A stretch of 64,000 nucleotides of DNA from Flavobacterium sp. GT3R68 (GCF_007109225.1 NZ_VJZK01000008.1:71635-135634), one strand, 5' to 3'. Numbered from the stretch's first letter, positions 36,958 to 44,781 are shown. Numbers and translations: made by a program. The notes: generated by a model from the letters alone, not told the origin.

Positions 36958-37518
36958 ATGATTTCAGAAAAACTAAAAAAAGGCCAGCTGCTCGTTGCAG
37001 AACCTTCCATAATTGGTGATTTATCATTTAACAGATCGGTAATTTTATTGGCAGACCATAATGATGATGGTTCGATAGGCTTCATCATAAACAAACCTTT
37101 AAGGTATACCATAAACGACCTAATTCCTGAAATTGAGGCTTCATTTAAAATTTATAATGGAGGTCCGGTGGAACAAGATAATTTGTACTTCATCCACAAC
37201 ATTCCGGAACTAATCCCTAACAGTATCGAAATTTCCAGTGGTATTTATTGGGGTGGTGACTTTGAACTGACTAAAAACCTCATCAACGAAGGAAAAATCA
37301 AGAAAGATAATATACGTTTTTTCCTGGGTTATACCGGATGGGATGCGGAGCAATTAGAAGTTGAAATGCTTTCCAATTCATGGATTGTTGCAGAAAACCT
37401 GTACCAAAATAAAATCATTGGCAAGTCCACGGCTGATTTCTGGAAAGAAAAGATATTGGAATTGGGCGGTGATTATCTTATTTGGTCCAACGCACCGGAA
37501 AACCCGCTCCTGAATTAA
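36958..37518 (+). CDS. YqgE/AlgH family protein
   Basis: A 186-aa protein with the UPF0301 pattern: KKGQLLVAEPSIIGDLSFNRSVILL, DGSIGFIINKP, YNGGPVEQDNLYFIH, and FFLGYTGWDAEQLEVEM. The family is widely conserved and of unclear function. Its 3' end overlaps the convergent class IV aminotransferase gene by 4 nt, with no terminator between. Confidence 0.88.
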   Translation: MISEKLKKGQLLVAEPSIIGDLSFNRSVILLADHNDDGSIGFIINKPLRYTINDLIPEIEASFKIYNGGPVEQDNLYFIHNIPELIPNSIEISSGIYWGGDFELTKNLINEGKIKKDNIRFFLGYTGWDAEQLEVEMLSNSWIVAENLYQNKIIGKSTADFWKEKILELGGDYLIWSNAPENPLLN

Positions 37519-38354
37519 GTCAATCTTATTTGAGCATTCAACCTGATCAGCAAGTCATTTGCTACATCACTCTCATATTCTTTTTTTCGGTATTTAGTTA
37601 TTGACTGAATACCTTTAATCACATTGGTAATGAATAATTCGTCCGCTTTTTGAAGTTCAAAGGGTGAAATGGGTTCTTCTACCACTTCTAAATTCTCAAT
37701 TTTTTTTGCCAAAGCAAGAATTTGCTTCCGCATGATGCCATTCAAGCAACCTTCTGAAACGGGAGGGGTTATTAATTTTCTGCCCATTAACATGAAAATA
37801 TTGCCTTGTAAGGCCTCAATTACATTCTTACTATCATTGAGCAGCAGGCAATTATTTAATCCGTTTTCGTCCGCGAAAATGCTTCCGGTAATATTAATGA
37901 TCTTATTGGTTGTTTTTATGGAGGACAGTAATTGTTTGGTTACATAAAAATCCTTGTATAAATCGACTTCATAGTTGCCATTTTCCATAGCGTACATTTG
38001 GCTCCCTAATGGGGATACCTGAATCAAATAGGAGATCGACCGGTCAGTTGGCATGTAATATCCTCCTCCGTTTCTGTAAACGGTAATTCTCGCCCGGCTG
38101 GATTCTGTCAGCTTATTTGCTTTTGCTAAAGTTAACAGTTGTTCTTCCAGAAATTCCATGGTGAAATTCATAGGGATTTCCATACGGACAACACGCATGG
38201 ATGCCATTAGCCTGAAATAATGATCTTCAAGGAAAAGGATTTTACCATCAAAGATCTTAACGGTTTCAAAAACCCCATCTCCATATAGAAATGCGCGGTT
38301 ATTAACTAATAAATTGGTGTCTGGCGAAAGAAGCGTCCCGTTAAAATTGATCAT
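37515..38354 (-). CDS. Class IV PLP-dependent aminotransferase
   Basis: A 279-aa fold-type IV PLP enzyme. N-terminal MINFNGTLLSPDTNLLVNNR, GDGVFETVKIFDGKILFLEDHYFR, the active-site Lys region (SIKTTNKII), and the terminal ELFITNVIKGIQSI are typical. The family covers branched-chain aminotransferase, D-amino-acid aminotransferase and 4-amino-4-deoxychorismate lyase (PabC). The length and the short N terminus favour PabC-like or D-amino-acid types over IlvE, but this is not settled. Confidence 0.82.
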   Translation of the reverse strand: MINFNGTLLSPDTNLLVNNRAFLYGDGVFETVKIFDGKILFLEDHYFRLMASMRVVRMEIPMNFTMEFLEEQLLTLAKANKLTESSRARITVYRNGGGYYMPTDRSISYLIQVSPLGSQMYAMENGNYEVDLYKDFYVTKQLLSSIKTTNKIINITGSIFADENGLNNCLLLNDSKNVIEALQGNIFMLMGRKLITPPVSEGCLNGIMRKQILALAKKIENLEVVEEPISPFELQKADELFITNVIKGIQSITKYRKKEYESDVANDLLIRLNAQIRLT

Positions 38355-38382
38355 AAAAAAAGCCCTAAATTAAATTCAGGGC
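38354..38382 (-). terminator. Terminator after the START-like gene
   Basis: GCCCT/AGGGC stem extended by AAT/ATT inside, with an A-run on the plus strand left side (T-run on minus), just upstream of the aminotransferase start. Confidence 0.6.
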
Positions 38383-38407
38383 AAATATAAGTTTTAATAC
38401 GCAAATT

Positions 38408-38800
38408 TTATACGGAACCAATCACATGTTTTAGATCTGAAATCTGGTTTTCCCATAGCAAACGGGCTTCGTCCATATCGTCTTCCTTTGCATAATCAGT
38501 GACCATCAAGGATACGTCCTTAGTGATTTCATCCTCTAAAATACGAAGTTCAAAATAGAAATCAGTGTCTTTATTATTATCATCTATCCATCTGAATTTT
38601 ACTTTTTCCCCTGTTTTTTTTGAGGACAACCGTGCTTTCTCTTCAGAACCGTCCCAGATAAAGGTAAAGAATTCCCCTCTTGAATTCACGTTATCTGCAA
38701 ACCACTCAGATAAGCCTGAAGGCGTCGAAATATATTGAAACAATAATTGAGGCGATGAGTTTAATGGAAACTCTAGTTCATATCTTATTTTATTATCCAT
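38408..38800 (-). CDS. START-like/SRPBCC domain protein
   Basis: A 130-aa protein of the AHSA1/START-like group: YELEFPLNSSPQLLFQYIS, PSGLSEWFADNVN, FTFIWDGSEEKARL, and a terminal ARLLWENQISDLKHVIG. The fold makes a hydrophobic pocket for a small ligand. No signal peptide. Immediately upstream on the other strand lies the tRNA-Met promoter. Confidence 0.8.
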   Translation of the reverse strand: MDNKIRYELEFPLNSSPQLLFQYISTPSGLSEWFADNVNSRGEFFTFIWDGSEEKARLSSKKTGEKVKFRWIDDNNKDTDFYFELRILEDEITKDVSLMVTDYAKEDDMDEARLLWENQISDLKHVIGSV

Positions 38801-38884
38801 GTGTACTGATTATTTTTTTGGAAATATATATAAATTTAAATGAATAAAAAAGCCTTTTTTAAAATAAAAAATTATCAGTTTATG

Positions 38885-38915
38885 TTTGGAAGCTATAATA
38901 TAAGTTTTATATTTG
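38885..38915 (+). promoter_or_regulatory. Promoter of tRNA-Met
   Basis: TTTG at 38885-38888, 19-nt spacer, TATATTTG at 38908-38915: exact consensus, 37 nt before the mature tRNA. Confidence 0.75.
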
Positions 38916-38951
38916 CACCCGCATTCAAGGCCTTGAATAAAGGCAAAATAA

Positions 38952-39025
38952 GGCGAGGTAGCTCAGTTGGTTAGAGCGCAGGATTCATAACCCTGAGGTC
39001 ACGGGTTCAACTCCCGTCTTCGCTA
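38952..39025 (+). tRNA. tRNA-Met (CAT anticodon)
   Basis: A 74-nt cloverleaf: acceptor GGCGAGG pairs with CTTCGCT (two G-T wobbles), D arm GCTC/GAGC, anticodon loop TTCATAA giving CAT, T arm ACGGG-TTCAACT-CCCGT, discriminator A, and no encoded CCA. The anticodon stem lacks the three G-C pairs of an initiator, so it is an elongator tRNA-Met or possibly the lysidine-modified tRNA-Ile2. Its 3' end forms the left attachment core of the integrated element. Confidence 0.95.
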
Positions 39026-39030
39026 CAAAA
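39011..39030 (+). repeat. Left attachment core (attL), overlapping the tRNA 3' end
   Basis: CTCCCGTCTTCGCTACAAAA. The first 15 bases restore the tRNA T-arm and acceptor. Identical to 57415-57434; bases on both sides differ. Confidence 0.92.
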
Positions 39031-39032
39031 TT

Positions 39033-39074
39033 AAACCCTAATTACTTTAAAAATAAGTAGTTAGGGTTTTTTAT
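39033..39074 (+). terminator. Element-borne terminator for the tRNA gene
   Basis: AAACCCTAATTACTT (39033-39047) pairs with AAGTAGTTAGGGTTT (39055-39069), 15 bp with one wobble, followed by a T-run. It starts 3 nt inside the element and replaces the original terminator displaced to 57452. Confidence 0.85.
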
Positions 39075-39145
39075 TCACGGATAATTCACGACTATTTTTA
39101 TTAAGTGTCTAAATTAACCTTATTTAATTTATTTTAATTCACACT
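39073..39145 (+). repeat. Left end direct repeat (candidate integrase arm sites)
   Basis: Starts ATTCACGGATAATTCACG, with ATTAAC at +40 and another ATTCAC at +64. The right end (57281-57350) has the same 18-bp start, ATTAAC at +40 and ATTCAC at +60 in the same orientation. Confidence 0.6.
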
Positions 39146-39195
39146 TAATATCAAGAAGTTAACAAATCAACAGCACTTCCTCCACTAAAAAAAGT

Positions 39196-39254
39196 CGGGG
39201 CGGGTGGGTAAAAACTTTATTAAACCCCCACCCTTTTACAAGGGTATCTACCCT
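39196..39254. other. GC-rich multi-hairpin block, possible origin or protein-binding region
   Basis: In otherwise very AT-rich DNA, GGGTGGG (39202-39208) can pair with CCCACCC (39227-39233), CCCTT (39231-39235) with AAGGG (39240-39244), and AGGGT with ACCCT (39241-39254). The hairpins are mutually exclusive. A further GGGGGG lies at 39301. The 39075-39419 gap holds no gene. Confidence 0.35.
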
Positions 39255-39419
39255 CGAAACCACATGAAAAAATTATAAATTTTACTATATATTATATAAA
39301 GGGGGGACTACTGAACTTTTTTAAGAATAATTTTTCAATAAAAAACACTAATTAATCAAGGTAGTGTAGTTTTACATAAAAAGAATAATGTAATATTCAT
39401 TCTAGCTTCAAAACATATA

Positions 39420-40379
39420 TTAAGGTTTAAATCCTTTTTGCTTTGCATAGTAAATTATTGTTGCGAAAGAAATTATATGTGTTTTATCCAGTTGCCTTTT
39501 ATTATAACAGTATTTCAATAAATTAATTGATTGCTCTTCCGAGTGCTTATCTTTATCTAATCTACATAGCTTTAAAAAAAAAGTTTCACCAACATCATAA
39601 CTGAATGTATAAGATAAACCCAATCCTACTTTTACCCATGCATCATAATTATCGGTAATGGAAATATCTCTTTTTTCTAAAAACCTCAAAATATCTCTCA
39701 TTAGAATTTTATCATCTCTTTTATTAAGACCTTCAGTTGCGTAGGCACTTTTGCCAACTAATTGTTTCACAGTTGGTCGAAGATTTTTAGCAACTCTTAC
39801 CTCTTCTACTTCTAATATATCGTCGAATATCTGTCCATCAGGATTATAGTACAGATTTTCATCCCACGAAGAAAAACAAAGTCGTGAAACGTCACTACCA
39901 CTTTTGTCAAGCTCAATTTGATAATTATCCAAAAAATAAATTCTCAAAGCATTAAATACAGCTTTGTGCTTATTAACATCACTATCTATTTTTATTATTC
40001 CTTTAAGACCCAGTCCAGATGGCGAAAGCCACAATGCTGTTATATATTTATCTTTACGTAAGTCTTGATTGATGTCTTGTAACTTATTAATATCTAAATT
40101 ATCAATATCAATAACCATTAAATTATTGTAAGTGACCATGTCGGCAACTTTATGCCCTTCTAAAAACTCACCACAAAATGTTACAGCAGGCAAATTACTT
40201 TTTAGCTTTGCATATAAATTCTTATCTCCATTCGAAACCGCATTTCTACAAGTCACAATTAAATCTCTGTATTTCCCTCTTTTTATATTTCCGAATTCTT
40301 CGAATAATAACATGCTTCTACAATTTGTAGATTTCATATTATCAAAGCAAGTTATTTTTATTTTTGAAAGATTCTTCAT
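39420..40379 (-). CDS. VirE N-terminal/BT4734-like protein, primase-associated
   Basis: A 319-aa protein. The central region (about residues 60-200) carries the BT4734/VirE-N pattern: GEFLEGHKVADMVTYNNLMV, DIDNLDINKLQ, LSPSGLGLKGIIKID, and SDVSRLCFSSWDENLYYN. This fold resembles the archaeo-eukaryotic PrimPol catalytic core, with IDIDNLD offering acidic metal ligands. The C-terminal part (about 225-315) looks like a PriCT/VirE helical domain (DAWVKVGLGLSYTF). Such proteins are common on Bacteroidota mobile elements and may prime or support element replication. A TAATTTTG box at 40394-40387 would give a nearly leaderless transcript divergent from the RT leader. Confidence 0.75.
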   Translation of the reverse strand: MKNLSKIKITCFDNMKSTNCRSMLLFEEFGNIKRGKYRDLIVTCRNAVSNGDKNLYAKLKSNLPAVTFCGEFLEGHKVADMVTYNNLMVIDIDNLDINKLQDINQDLRKDKYITALWLSPSGLGLKGIIKIDSDVNKHKAVFNALRIYFLDNYQIELDKSGSDVSRLCFSSWDENLYYNPDGQIFDDILEVEEVRVAKNLRPTVKQLVGKSAYATEGLNKRDDKILMRDILRFLEKRDISITDNYDAWVKVGLGLSYTFSYDVGETFFLKLCRLDKDKHSEEQSINLLKYCYNKRQLDKTHIISFATIIYYAKQKGFKP

Positions 40380-40396
40380 GTTAATACAAAATTACA

Positions 40397-40404
40397 TATA
40401 TTTG
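40397..40404 (+). promoter_or_regulatory. -7 box placing a start at the RT leader RNA
   Basis: TATATTTG matches TAnnTTTG. A start 5-7 nt downstream falls at 40409-40411, on the 5' arm of the outer leader helix. A -33 TTG is not at normal spacing. Confidence 0.5.
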
Positions 40405-40407
40405 TCC

Positions 40408-40613
40408 AAAGCGTAGTGAAGGGTGGGTAATTATTTATTCCATTGTATATATCAGGGTGTCATTTATTTGTCTAGGAAGATTTCTTAACAAAAATCAACC
40501 AAATAATCCAATAGTCTGTTGGTCCTGAAAGATTTTTTTGGCTATGTGTATTTTTAAGCTTATTGAATACACTTTTCTTCTATCTTCCACAATATTTTAA
40601 ACGGCTACGCTTT
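40408..40613 (+). ncRNA. Candidate structured RNA upstream of the reverse transcriptase
   Basis: Nested pairings close this 206-nt interval. The outer helix is AAAGCGTAG (40408-40416) with CTACGCTTT (40605-40613), 9 perfect pairs plus a possible wobble. An inner helix is GGAAGAT (40475-40481) with ATCTTCC (40582-40588). Inside it are hairpins CCAATA-GTC-TGTTGG (40508-40522) and GTGTATT/AATACAC (40546-40572, with an inner TAAG/CTTA). A T7 run (40533-40539) lies between the hairpins. A -7 box places a transcription start at the 5' end. The RT ATG is 8 nt after the 3' end. It may be a template RNA, or only a 5' untranslated leader. Confidence 0.45.
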
Positions 40614-40621
40614 TATTTTCT

Positions 40622-42373
40622 ATGGATATAAATGACTATTTTTCTGAAAAAAAAATAATACGATTATTATGTAAATATCGTGCAATTCATGCTGGTAAAA
40701 GACATGAAAAGCACATGATTAGGAATTTTAGCACTCATCACAGGTCCAATAATATTCTTTCATCAGAGCAAAATCCACTATTCCAAGAAATTCAGGAATT
40801 ATTCCCTTCACGAAGAAAATGGAAAAAATTACATCGTGACGAAAGAACATACTGTCTGGATAGTAATAAAAGTAATCAAGAGCGACTTTATAATACATAT
40901 TTAAAAACTAAAAAAGACATCGGTAATGGGATTGTTGCACCTATTTGGTATGATAAATTAATAAAATATGTTGAAGATATAAAAAATGAGGTTCTACACA
41001 TTGAAACTTCAAATTATTCCTTTACACCCCCAAAAATTACAGGAATTAAAAAAGATGAGAAGGAAAAAAAAATCACTTATAGACCTATTGCAGTATATGA
41101 CATAAAAAGTAAAATAATATGTTCACTTACTGCAAAATATCTAACAAATTATTTTGACAGTATCTTTTTAGATTGCTCCTACGCATTTCGTGCTAAAAAC
41201 AAATCTAATATCATTCCTACTCATCATGACTGTATTGAAAAAATAGGCAACGAAAGAAAAACAAACAATCCGTTATATGTAGCTGAATGTGATATTCAAA
41301 AGTTTTTTGACACAGTAAATCATGAACATTTATTAAATATTTTTTACGATATTAGTAAAAAAATAGAAATTAAAACTTCTAAATCAATTGACCAAAAAGC
41401 ATATAAAATATTTCAATTATTTCTAAATTCTTACTCGTTTCAAGAAAATGTACTAAAACTCAATAGTGATTCCACTTGGTTTGAAAACAATAAATTGCCT
41501 ATAGGAAAATTTGGGTGGGTTGAGAAAAATCTCAATAATGAATTTGGTCAAAACTATTGTGCTGAAAATAAAATTGGAGTCCCTCAAGGAAATGCTATTT
41601 CATGCTTCATTGCTAATCTGATATTGCATAATATTGATGAAGAGGTATTATCTTCTGGTAAGGATATATTTTATATTAGATATTGTGACGATATGATTTT
41701 AATGCATCCTAACAAAGACACATGCAACAATGCATTGAAAGTTTTCATGTCAGGTATCCATGCAAATTTTTTGTTATACCATGAACCGACCGCTAATTTA
41801 AATTACAAAGCTCAAAGCTCTTCATTTTGGGATTCGAAATCAAAATTACCTTTTTTATGGGGAGATAAAAATGTCAATGAAAATAATGTTCCTTGGGTAT
41901 CTTTCGTAGGGTATCAAATAAATTTTAATGGGCAGATTAGAGTTCGGAAATCAACAATAAAAAAAGAGACGAAAAAGCAAGTTGCCGAGACCGAAAAAGT
42001 AATTGAAAACCTAGGAAAACTGAAACATTATCAAGAAACTCGTAATGAACATTCAAGATGGTCAAAAAGACAAATAATATTTAGTTTACAACAAAGACTT
42101 ATTTCTATGTCTGTAGGTAGAATCCAAATTTACAATCACAAAAAACCCACTAAACAAGGTTTATGTTGGACTAACGGATTTAAAATGCTTACAAAAAATC
42201 GAATTATTTCAAAGCAACTAAGATATTTAGACCGTAGAAGAGCACATCAATTAAAACGTCTGCAAAACGAATTAAATAAAATTACTAGAAAATCAAAAAA
42301 AACTACATTTAAGGAAAATGACACCTTTTACGGTTCTGCCTACAGTTATTTTAACTTTCTAAAACATAAATAA
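40622..42373 (+). CDS. Reverse transcriptase, unclassified (candidate defence-associated RT)
   Basis: A 583-aa RT with about 150 unassigned N-terminal residues, then YRPIAVYD (153-160), motif A AECDIQKFFD with Asp224 and Asp230, GVPQGNAIS (319-327), catalytic Y-C-D-D at 354-357 in YIRYCDDMILM, and FVGYQI (428-433) leading into a basic C-terminal region of about 150 residues. Both catalytic aspartates are intact, so polymerase activity is expected. It lacks an HNH endonuclease domain and intron RNA of group II introns, and I see no retron-type VTG/NAxxH marks. A single RT with an upstream RNA in a defence-rich island recalls DRT2 and DRT9 type systems, but the size and motifs do not let me place it. 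Confidence 0.85.
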   Translation: MDINDYFSEKKIIRLLCKYRAIHAGKRHEKHMIRNFSTHHRSNNILSSEQNPLFQEIQELFPSRRKWKKLHRDERTYCLDSNKSNQERLYNTYLKTKKDIGNGIVAPIWYDKLIKYVEDIKNEVLHIETSNYSFTPPKITGIKKDEKEKKITYRPIAVYDIKSKIICSLTAKYLTNYFDSIFLDCSYAFRAKNKSNIIPTHHDCIEKIGNERKTNNPLYVAECDIQKFFDTVNHEHLLNIFYDISKKIEIKTSKSIDQKAYKIFQLFLNSYSFQENVLKLNSDSTWFENNKLPIGKFGWVEKNLNNEFGQNYCAENKIGVPQGNAISCFIANLILHNIDEEVLSSGKDIFYIRYCDDMILMHPNKDTCNNALKVFMSGIHANFLLYHEPTANLNYKAQSSSFWDSKSKLPFLWGDKNVNENNVPWVSFVGYQINFNGQIRVRKSTIKKETKKQVAETEKVIENLGKLKHYQETRNEHSRWSKRQIIFSLQQRLISMSVGRIQIYNHKKPTKQGLCWTNGFKMLTKNRIISKQLRYLDRRRAHQLKRLQNELNKITRKSKKTTFKENDTFYGSAYSYFNFLKHK

Positions 42374-42477
42374 TTTTAAAATTTTATTTATTATGTGGAT
42401 TTTTTACGATGAAAATCTAATAACAAAAAGTTAGATTGAATTTTTAAAACTGATATGTTTATACCATATTGATTCAC

Positions 42478-42508
42478 TTGTATATGTCGTTTTTTTTCTT
42501 TACTTCTG
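42478..42508 (+). promoter_or_regulatory. Probable promoter of the 149-aa gene
   Basis: TTG at 42478-42480, 20-nt spacer, TACTTCTG at 42501-42508 (one mismatch to TAnnTTTG), 22 nt before the ATG. It suggests a unit separate from the RT. A weak hairpin AATCTAA/TTAGATT (42414-42437) just upstream could end the RT transcript. Confidence 0.45.
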
Positions 42509-42530
42509 TAAGGAATTAAAATCTATTAAC

Positions 42531-42980
42531 ATGCAACAAATTATTCCTTCAAAAATCAAAGCTCCTCTCCTACCAGCCATAAAGACTAGTGAATTCGTAA
42601 ATGAATTAGTTGCAGTTTGCAAACAAGTAGATTTTAAAAAATTAAAAAATACTTTTAATAAATTCAAATTACAAAATCATCCAGATTTTATAGATTTTAT
42701 AAATCAAGGCGAACATAACTTTGGACTTTTTAATAATATCGATAAAGGATTTGAAGTCGTTTCTACTGAGACGCACGAGAGCAAATGCAGTTTTTGTTCT
42801 TTAGGTAAAACAGTAATAGGTTTTAATGTAAATTATAAAAAAAATAAAGATTCAAGACTTCCAAGTAGAATAATCTATGCAAATTCATTCGCTGTTAATC
42901 TAGAAATTAAGAACGGATATTTATATGAATTCGGTTGGTGTAATAGTTTTTTAAGTAAGGAACAAATGAAACAATTATAA
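42531..42980 (+). CDS. Unrecognised 149-aa protein with a C-x2-C pair
   Basis: I do not recognise this family. The N-terminal half is helical and lysine-rich (VDFKKLKNTFNKFKLQNH). The C-terminal half is beta-rich with ESKCSFCSLGKTVIGFNVNY, where two cysteines (C-S-F-C) could bind metal with a later Cys or His (FGWCNS). It has no signal peptide. It starts 157 nt after the RT stop with its own likely promoter and precedes a divergent HTH regulator. It may be an accessory of the RT or an independent gene. Confidence 0.7.
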   Translation: MQQIIPSKIKAPLLPAIKTSEFVNELVAVCKQVDFKKLKNTFNKFKLQNHPDFIDFINQGEHNFGLFNNIDKGFEVVSTETHESKCSFCSLGKTVIGFNVNYKKNKDSRLPSRIIYANSFAVNLEIKNGYLYEFGWCNSFLSKEQMKQL

Positions 42981-42992
42981 AAAAACTGCAGT

Positions 42993-43226
42993 TTATTTAA
43001 AATCAAATAAGTCCTTAATATCTATTTTTAAAGAATCCGCTATCTTTTTTACATTGATTATGGAAGTATTAATAAGCCCCCTCTCAATTCTTGATATTTG
43101 AGAAATTTCAATATTCAAATCATTAGCCAAATATTCTTGGGTAAAATCTTTAGAGATTCTTATCCTTTTCAAATTTTGACCAAATAATTTTAAGAAATTA
43201 ATATCTTGCTCTTTTCTCACAATCAA
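42993..43226 (-). CDS. XRE-family helix-turn-helix regulator
   Basis: A 77-aa protein with a single HTH_3 domain: FGQNLKRIRISKDFTQEYLANDLNIE, then the recognition part ISQISRIERGLINTSI and NVKKIADSLKIDIKDLF. It probably binds the inverted repeat in the divergent intergenic region (43271-43306) and controls itself and the rightward genes. Whether it serves as element repressor or as a local controller is unclear. Confidence 0.85.
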   Translation of the reverse strand: MIVRKEQDINFLKLFGQNLKRIRISKDFTQEYLANDLNIEISQISRIERGLINTSIINVKKIADSLKIDIKDLFDFK

Positions 43227-43270
43227 AATTGATGATTATGCAGAAAAATTATATAAGCATATTTGCCTAT

Positions 43271-43306
43271 ATTGAATATTTTTTATACTATTGATTGATA
43301 TTCAAT
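43271..43306. promoter_or_regulatory. Inverted repeat, candidate operator of the XRE regulator
   Basis: ATTGAATAT (43271-43279) and ATATTCAAT (43298-43306), perfect 9-bp arms separated by 18 bp, between the divergent regulator and the secreted-protein gene. Confidence 0.45.
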
Positions 43307-43374
43307 TCCTATAGGTTTAAATAATTTAATGAGTTATTAGACCCGATTTCCCTTAAATCTCCAATCCAATTCAT

Positions 43375-44283
43375 ATGAAACACTTATTTCTATTTTTATT
43401 AATCGGGTCCATAAATTTAATCAGTGCACAGTCATATTCCGAAAAGTATAATGATTTATATAAAAGATATGAATATTTCAATAATCAAGGCATTATGATT
43501 GGCTATAAGTATTATGATAGTTTAAATGAAGTATGGAAATACAAAGATTTATCACAATCAGAACAATCGACATATATAAACCCAATAGATATAAATCTAT
43601 TAGAGAAAGCCTTATCGTCAAAACAAAATAGGTATGACACAAATGTACAAAGAGTTCAAAATGCTATCACGGATATTCAATCAAAAATATGGAGCTTATC
43701 GTTTAGCGATAACACAAAAACTACCATTAACGCAAGATTTAAAAATGAAACACTCCATTATATTAATTCAAAAAAGTTTGACTACTCTAGCAATAGCATG
43801 ACTAATCAGGTAGTTAATTATTTATATTCAGAAGTAAAAACAATTGAAAATGAAGAGTCATCTACAGCAACTCCCAAAAATGAAAATCTCTATGAAGTTC
43901 CTAAGAAAAACGTACCAGAGAAAAATGAAGCATTAGATTTTTTAAAATATAGAGGTGGGTATAAAATTTCTCAAGTTTCAGAATATTCATTTGAAAATAA
44001 AAATTGGGTCTTAACACAAACTGATGTCGGACAAAACCTATTTTATTACGCAGGCAACTACTTATATTTCAAAAGGGGTAATAATTCTTGGTTGGATAGA
44101 AAATTAGACTTTAAAGTATATAATTCTTATACCCAAACTTATTATTATAATACACCTTATGGAGATGTAGTTATCAGTGAGGATTTTAAAGTAGTAACTC
44201 TTTATGACGGAAACATCAACAATTGTTCAAAAAAATATGAATTTATAATTGAAGCGTTTGATAAAAACATATATCCAAATTAA
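43375..44283 (+). CDS. Secreted protein of unknown function
   Basis: A 302-aa protein with a clear signal peptide (MKHLFLFLLIGSINLISAQ, cleavage after AQ). The mature part is Tyr/Asn-rich. A helical first half (SSKQNRYDTNVQRVQNAITD) is followed by an Asn/Glu linker and a beta-rich second half (YRGGYKISQVSEYSFENKNW, TYYYNTPYGDVVISEDF). No known domain is recognised. Being exported, it stands apart from the cytosolic defence-type genes nearby and may be a surface or periplasmic factor. Confidence 0.7.
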   Translation: MKHLFLFLLIGSINLISAQSYSEKYNDLYKRYEYFNNQGIMIGYKYYDSLNEVWKYKDLSQSEQSTYINPIDINLLEKALSSKQNRYDTNVQRVQNAITDIQSKIWSLSFSDNTKTTINARFKNETLHYINSKKFDYSSNSMTNQVVNYLYSEVKTIENEESSTATPKNENLYEVPKKNVPEKNEALDFLKYRGGYKISQVSEYSFENKNWVLTQTDVGQNLFYYAGNYLYFKRGNNSWLDRKLDFKVYNSYTQTYYYNTPYGDVVISEDFKVVTLYDGNINNCSKKYEFIIEAFDKNIYPN

Positions 44284-44411
44284 TGGCATTTGCGGAATTT
44301 AAGACTTAAACTCAATTTGGAACAAATTCTATAATATTTACCAAACAAAAAAAGTTTGTTTTATATTTATGAAATATTATTTCACCAAATTAATTTTAAG
44401 AAAACGAAATT

Positions 44412-44777
44412 ATGGCATTATCAAATTTCTTCAGAATCAACTTACCCTATGGAATTAAAAGAAATTCAAACAATGAGTGGATTGCATTTAATCGTGAATA
44501 CATGCCCTTAGGTTGGAGTAAAATAAGTGACAAATTTTCAATTCATAGTGAAGAAGCATTTTCTGAAAATCCCGTCTATACAAAATATAAGGCACTAACT
44601 GAATTAAAATTAATAGACATCGCCAGCTCTGAAAATTCTATTAAATATGACACTGAGGGTAAAATTTCAATGATATTTCTATATGACGATAAAACGAATC
44701 CAAGTTCTAATAAAGATTATTGGAAGGATTACTTCGATAAAATTGAAAAACTAAGCATTTTGATTGCCATAAATTAA
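44412..44777 (+). CDS. Unrecognised 121-aa protein paired with a GNAT acetyltransferase
   Basis: A small soluble protein starting MALSNFFRINLPYGIKRN, with NSNNEWIAFNREYMPLGWSK and a C-terminal helix (KDYWKDYFDKIEKLSILIAI). No domain is recognised. It ends 4 nt before the GNAT gene on the same strand, so the two are cotranscribed and may act together, possibly as substrate or neutralising partner; this is conjecture. Confidence 0.65.
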   Translation: MALSNFFRINLPYGIKRNSNNEWIAFNREYMPLGWSKISDKFSIHSEEAFSENPVYTKYKALTELKLIDIASSENSIKYDTEGKISMIFLYDDKTNPSSNKDYWKDYFDKIEKLSILIAIN

Positions 44778-44781
44778 ATTT

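Noticed and set aside
40622..42373. Retron or group II intron interpretation of the RT
   Set aside because: No HNH or maturase X/D domain, no intron domain V-like RNA, no retron VTG/NAxxH marks seen; the upstream RNA is not shaped like msr-msd with matching a1/a2 ends and a priming G that I can find.
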